Positions 50,785 through 53,109 of a DNA stretch of 53,109 nucleotides are shown here, piece after piece. Source of the stretch: a virus; IMG/VR virus record IMGVR_UViG_3300034190_001473, positions 1 to 53,109 of that record; one strand, written 5' to 3'. The first letter of the stretch is position 1, and each line of letters starts with the position of its first letter. The notes below the pieces were generated by a model that was given only the letters and a program-made list of their open reading frames with translations, did no database searches and was not told the DNA's origin. The position numbers and the translations under genes are program-made.

Positions 50785-52400
50785 TATAGTTCTCCCCAAC
50801 CCTTAAACTCAGGCTGATGCTTTAGGTCTTTAGCCCACCATTCCTTTTTTTCAGCCTGTTCGAATTGAGCCGAAAGAGAGGAAGCCATGTTGATTGGTCC
50901 GTTCATTAGTTCGCTGGCCGCTCCACCCATTTTTGCAATCGCCTCTAAGCCCATAGAGAGGGCGTCAATCTGGTCATCGTGCTTGCCCGATGGAAAGGAC
51001 TGGGCCTCTTCCATAAAGCTGTCGAGCCATAATGCACTATCTGGCAGATAAACTCGTCCCCCCTCTATGAGCGGAAGTACGGCGTTAAGACGTGAGACTT
51101 TATCGCTGCCTACCTTGACTGGTAAGACCGACATACCAGACTGGCTTCGCAGCTCTTGTATGAGTGACTGGCCGCTGGCTTTGTCTTCTATGTACAGGCC
51201 CCGTAAGCCTCTGCCGCGCCATTTGGCGTTAAGGGTTATGGCTGCTCGCTTGAGTTCGGGGAAGTCGTACTTGTCGCGCACGATTTCTAGGATGTGAATG
51301 TCGTTCAAGTCGTCGAGGCCAAGCACCATCATTACGGAATAGTCAGCAGTTTCGGTCTTTTTAAATGCTGTGTCTGCCGCGATTATGACCGTGTTGCACT
51401 TGGGGACGTCGTTAGTCTTGCGCCACCAGCCTGCTTTTATCAAATTACCGCCCTTAATGTAGGGGGTTTGTTGGTAGAGACTGGCAAATTCGCGTGCGTC
51501 TAGGCGCTCTCGCTTGCGTAATTCTTCTAGGGGAAAGCGTTCGCCCCACAGGGCTTCCTCTGTTTCTTTGTAGAAGGTGCGCTTGGATACGTTTACTTTG
51601 CTTAGCTCACCCTTGGGGATGTAGCGTTCGTCGTCCTCTGGCAGTGAGGCTACAGACGCCTTCTCTTGGCTCTTTACGCGACGTATGGCGGGGAAGTTTA
51701 CGTGCTTCCATGCGCCTTCCTTCCAGTCCTCAGTGTCCATAAGCCGTCCAGCTAGGTCGTCAGGATGCCAGCGGGTTAGGATCACGACCTCTATGGGGGG
51801 CGTACCGTCTGGCTCTGGCTGCTTACGTGTCGATAGGGCAGATATGTAGTACGACCACGTCTTGTTACGCTGTGTGGCGCTGTCAGCCTCTTCACGGGCC
51901 TTTATGGGGTCATCTATTAGGAGCAATGTGGCTGCGCGACCAGTGGTCGAGCCGCCCAAGCCAGTGGCGTAGTAGCCGCCGCCCAGTGTAGTGCGCCAAT
52001 CGTCTACCGCTTTGCTCTCGTCAGACATGTGAAAGTCGGGGAAGGCTTGCGGTACGATCAGTTCGCGTGCGTGGTCGCGGGTCTGACGGCCAAAGGTCTT
52101 GGCTAAGTCTTGGTTGTAAGACGTCGCCAGCACGTTACGATTGGCTTTGCGAGCCAAGTAGTAAACCGGAAATAGCGTCGACGCCAACCACGACTTGCCG
52201 TGTCGAGGCGGCATCGTAATAAGCAAACGGTTGCAGCCCAGTGTATCTTTCTCAAGGTTATCCAGAGTTTCAATGAGTTCCTCTTGGAACCCTGCGAGCT
52301 TAAAGTCTGGATATAGAGCTTGGACGAACCCATGAAAACTATCCCTCGCTTTGGTGATTAGGAGTAGGCGTTGGGCTGCTTGCTGTGGCGTCAATGACAT
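50784..52400 (-). CDS. terL: Terminase large subunit, 538 aa
   Basis: The packaging motor. ATPase domain: Walker A PPRHGKS at about 64-70, Walker B LLLIDDP near 159-165, coupling motif around SATQRNK. Nuclease domain with RNase H fold: D343 in IIAADTAFKK, E405/D406 in YIEDKASG and D475-D479 in HDDQIDAL. Length normal (Terminase_6/17 type). The N-terminus overlaps the small terminase gene by 62 bases. By family knowledge the protein cuts concatemers and drives DNA through the portal. Packaging mode (cos or headful) is not decided by the sequence. Confidence 0.93.
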   Translation of the reverse strand: MSLTPQQAAQRLLLITKARDSFHGFVQALYPDFKLAGFQEELIETLDNLEKDTLGCNRLLITMPPRHGKSWLASTLFPVYYLARKANRNVLATSYNQDLAKTFGRQTRDHARELIVPQAFPDFHMSDESKAVDDWRTTLGGGYYATGLGGSTTGRAATLLLIDDPIKAREEADSATQRNKTWSYYISALSTRKQPEPDGTPPIEVVILTRWHPDDLAGRLMDTEDWKEGAWKHVNFPAIRRVKSQEKASVASLPEDDERYIPKGELSKVNVSKRTFYKETEEALWGERFPLEELRKRERLDAREFASLYQQTPYIKGGNLIKAGWWRKTNDVPKCNTVIIAADTAFKKTETADYSVMMVLGLDDLNDIHILEIVRDKYDFPELKRAAITLNAKWRGRGLRGLYIEDKASGQSLIQELRSQSGMSVLPVKVGSDKVSRLNAVLPLIEGGRVYLPDSALWLDSFMEEAQSFPSGKHDDQIDALSMGLEAIAKMGGAASELMNGPINMASSLSAQFEQAEKKEWWAKDLKHQPEFKGWGEL

Positions 52401-52728
52401 CTGGTTCGTCCTCTATGGGGGTGTTCGCTTGGGCGGCAATGGCCTGTAGCTCATTGAAGGTGAGTTCGTGCGCGGCTTTGTTTTCGACTGCGTGTTCGTT
52501 GAACGAGTGGTGTAGGTCGGGCATGACTTTATTCAGCATCATGCCGAACAGTCTGACTTGCTGGTTGTTCCATTGCTTATTGCCATCCAGCACTTCGCGC
52601 ACGGAAGGCATTTGCTTGCGCACAACGTCTAAGACAGTGCGGCGAACACGGTCTACTTCTATTGGGGTCACTGGCGCTAGGCCACCAGTGCCGTGGGTTC
52701 TGCTTACTTCTTTTCTATATGTAGCCAT
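52339..52728 (-). CDS. terS: Putative terminase small subunit, 129 aa
   Basis: It is assigned by position directly upstream of terL and by size. The N-terminus is basic (MATYRKEVSRTHGTGG), then a helical middle (IEVDRVRRTVLDVVRKQMPS; QVRLFGMMLNKVMPDLHH) and a disordered acidic/Pro-Ser-Thr tail that overlaps the terL start. The DNA-binding HTH is not clear by eye. It would recognise the packaging start site. It is the first gene of the late minus-strand row; no gene precedes it in the 381-base end region. Confidence 0.65.
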   Translation of the reverse strand: MATYRKEVSRTHGTGGLAPVTPIEVDRVRRTVLDVVRKQMPSVREVLDGNKQWNNQQVRLFGMMLNKVMPDLHHSFNEHAVENKAAHELTFNELQAIAAQANTPIEDEPDVIDATASSPTPTPNHQSEG

Positions 52729-52805
52729 GTCTCGTTTCCGTCACATTGATTTCGTTTTGTGCTGCGAAAATCCGGTTCCCCGGTGATGGGTATATGGGAA
52801 ATCAA

Positions 52806-52840
52806 ACGGCGAAAGGGGGTCTACCCCCCCCTTTCGCCGT
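52806..52840. terminator. Long GC-rich hairpin, bidirectional terminator candidate
   Basis: Arms ACGGCGAAAGGGGG (52806-52819) and CCCCCTTTCGCCGT (52827-52840) pair perfectly around a 7-base loop. On the plus strand it is followed by AGCTTTTGG, on the minus strand by TTGATTT, so it is a modest terminator either way. It lies 78 bases before the terS start. Confidence 0.55.
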
Positions 52841-52929
52841 AGCTTTTGGCAACCTTAGCTCTACAAGTAGAGCTAAGCCGTTGTATTTATTACTAAATAG
52901 TGTCCTATCTAGGGAGAAATCTTCTTCTT

Positions 52930-53001
52930 CTAGTGGTGAGTTTTGAATTGTTGGTCCCTTCTCTTCAATTCAATACGGTTCTTAAGTCTCAGGACAGTCA
53001 T
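52930..53001 (-). CDS. Possible 23-aa basic peptide
   Basis: ATG at 53001-52999 is preceded by GAGAGGTAAGTATTTGTT, a fair ribosome binding site, and opens a 23-codon frame starting MTVLRLKNRIELKRRDQQ and ending in TAG. It is very basic. Its frame crosses an inverted repeat, and there is no further support, so it may well be chance. Confidence 0.2.
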   Translation of the reverse strand: MTVLRLKNRIELKRRDQQFKTHH

Positions 53002-53109
53002 AACAAATACTTACCTCTCTATTCGTCCTTGCCCTTCTGAAAGAAGGGCTGGGTTGGAAGTTAGTGGCCGGTTGGTTTCGACAATCCGGCAAAAACTTCA
53101 ATCAATCCA

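Larger units (their letters stand above)
52729..53109. promoter_or_regulatory. Non-coding end region with dyads; late promoter, pac or ori candidate
   Basis: 381 bases without a convincing gene. Seen from left: a perfect 14-bp inverted repeat (arms 52806-52819 and 52827-52840, 7-base loop, run of C); a near-perfect palindrome with 11-bp arms CTTAGCTCTAC and GTAGAGCTAAG separated by only 2 bases (52854-52877); TTGAATTG (52943-52950) with inverted copy CAATTCAA (52966-52973); GCCCTTCT/AGAAGGGC with 3-base loop (53031-53049); and a GCCGG/CCGGC dyad (53067-53090). The region should hold the late promoter for terS on the minus strand and, if the map is circular, the early promoter for the gene at 12. 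No confident promoter boxes were picked out. Confidence 0.5.

Noticed and set aside
52746-52946. 66-codon plus-strand frame in the end region
   Set aside because: It covers two inverted repeats, has low-complexity sequence and no ribosome binding site.
1-53109. CRISPR array, tRNA or rRNA genes
   Set aside because: No regularly spaced repeats with unique spacers, no cloverleaf-like sequence with CCA or T-loop, and no rRNA signature were noticed on reading; a tRNAscan run would be decisive.
1-53109. Claim that the window is a complete circular genome
   Set aside because: The gene set is complete and position 1 begins exactly at a ribosome binding site, but no terminal repeat or overlap between the two ends is visible, so this stays open.

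Overview
This window looks like a nearly complete or complete temperate bacteriophage genome of the short-tailed (podovirus-like) type. The evidence is a full packaging and virion set (small and large terminase, portal, scaffold, HK97-fold capsid protein, head-tail adaptor, propeller-like tail nozzle, tail fibres, internal proteins) with no tape-measure or tail-tube gene, plus a tyrosine integrase and several small DNA-binding regulators. The host is most likely a Gram-negative alphaproteobacterium, perhaps marine: the holin-like protein resembles the three-helix holin family of rhodobacterial gene transfer agents, and the small phage proteins, cupredoxin-like fibre domain and podovirus layout recall marine phages. 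This host assignment is inference. No tRNA, rRNA, CRISPR array or insertion sequence was seen, and no DNA or RNA polymerase gene.

Layout. (1) 1-6777, plus strand: small hypothetical genes around a 684-residue VWA-domain protein (CobT-like) that also carries an HExxH motif; then a LuxR-type HTH protein translationally linked to a tyrosine integrase; a 306-bp control region rich in dyads; and two more small DNA-binding proteins. (2) 6821-11102, minus strand: small unknown genes, a Holliday-junction-type PD-(D/E)XK nuclease, an HTH/zinc-ribbon protein, a primase-helicase and a Cro-like protein. (3) 11103-11258: a divergent control region. (4) 11259-14654, plus strand: a recombination block (Sak4-like ATPase, single-strand DNA-binding protein with an acidic tail, Cas4-like nuclease, dNMP kinase) with a possible attenuator inside it. 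(5) 14755-16844, minus strand: lysis cassette with T7-type amidase, holin-like proteins and a hidden 58-residue gene. (6) 16844-37729, minus strand: internal and ejection-type proteins, including a 4114-residue giant that takes up 23% of the window, and two tandem GNAT acetyltransferases. (7) 37741-52728, minus strand: tail, capsid and packaging genes. (8) 52729-53109: a non-coding end full of inverted repeats.

How it works together. The left and middle blocks would decide between integration and replication and would copy DNA by a primase-helicase and annealing route that borrows the host polymerase. The long minus-strand block is the late region, read from terS towards lysis. The capsid gene sits between two strong intrinsic terminators, so it probably has its own control. 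Position 1 falls exactly at the ribosome binding site of the first gene. The end region could therefore be the divergent early/late control region of a circular map, but the sequence alone does not prove circularity.
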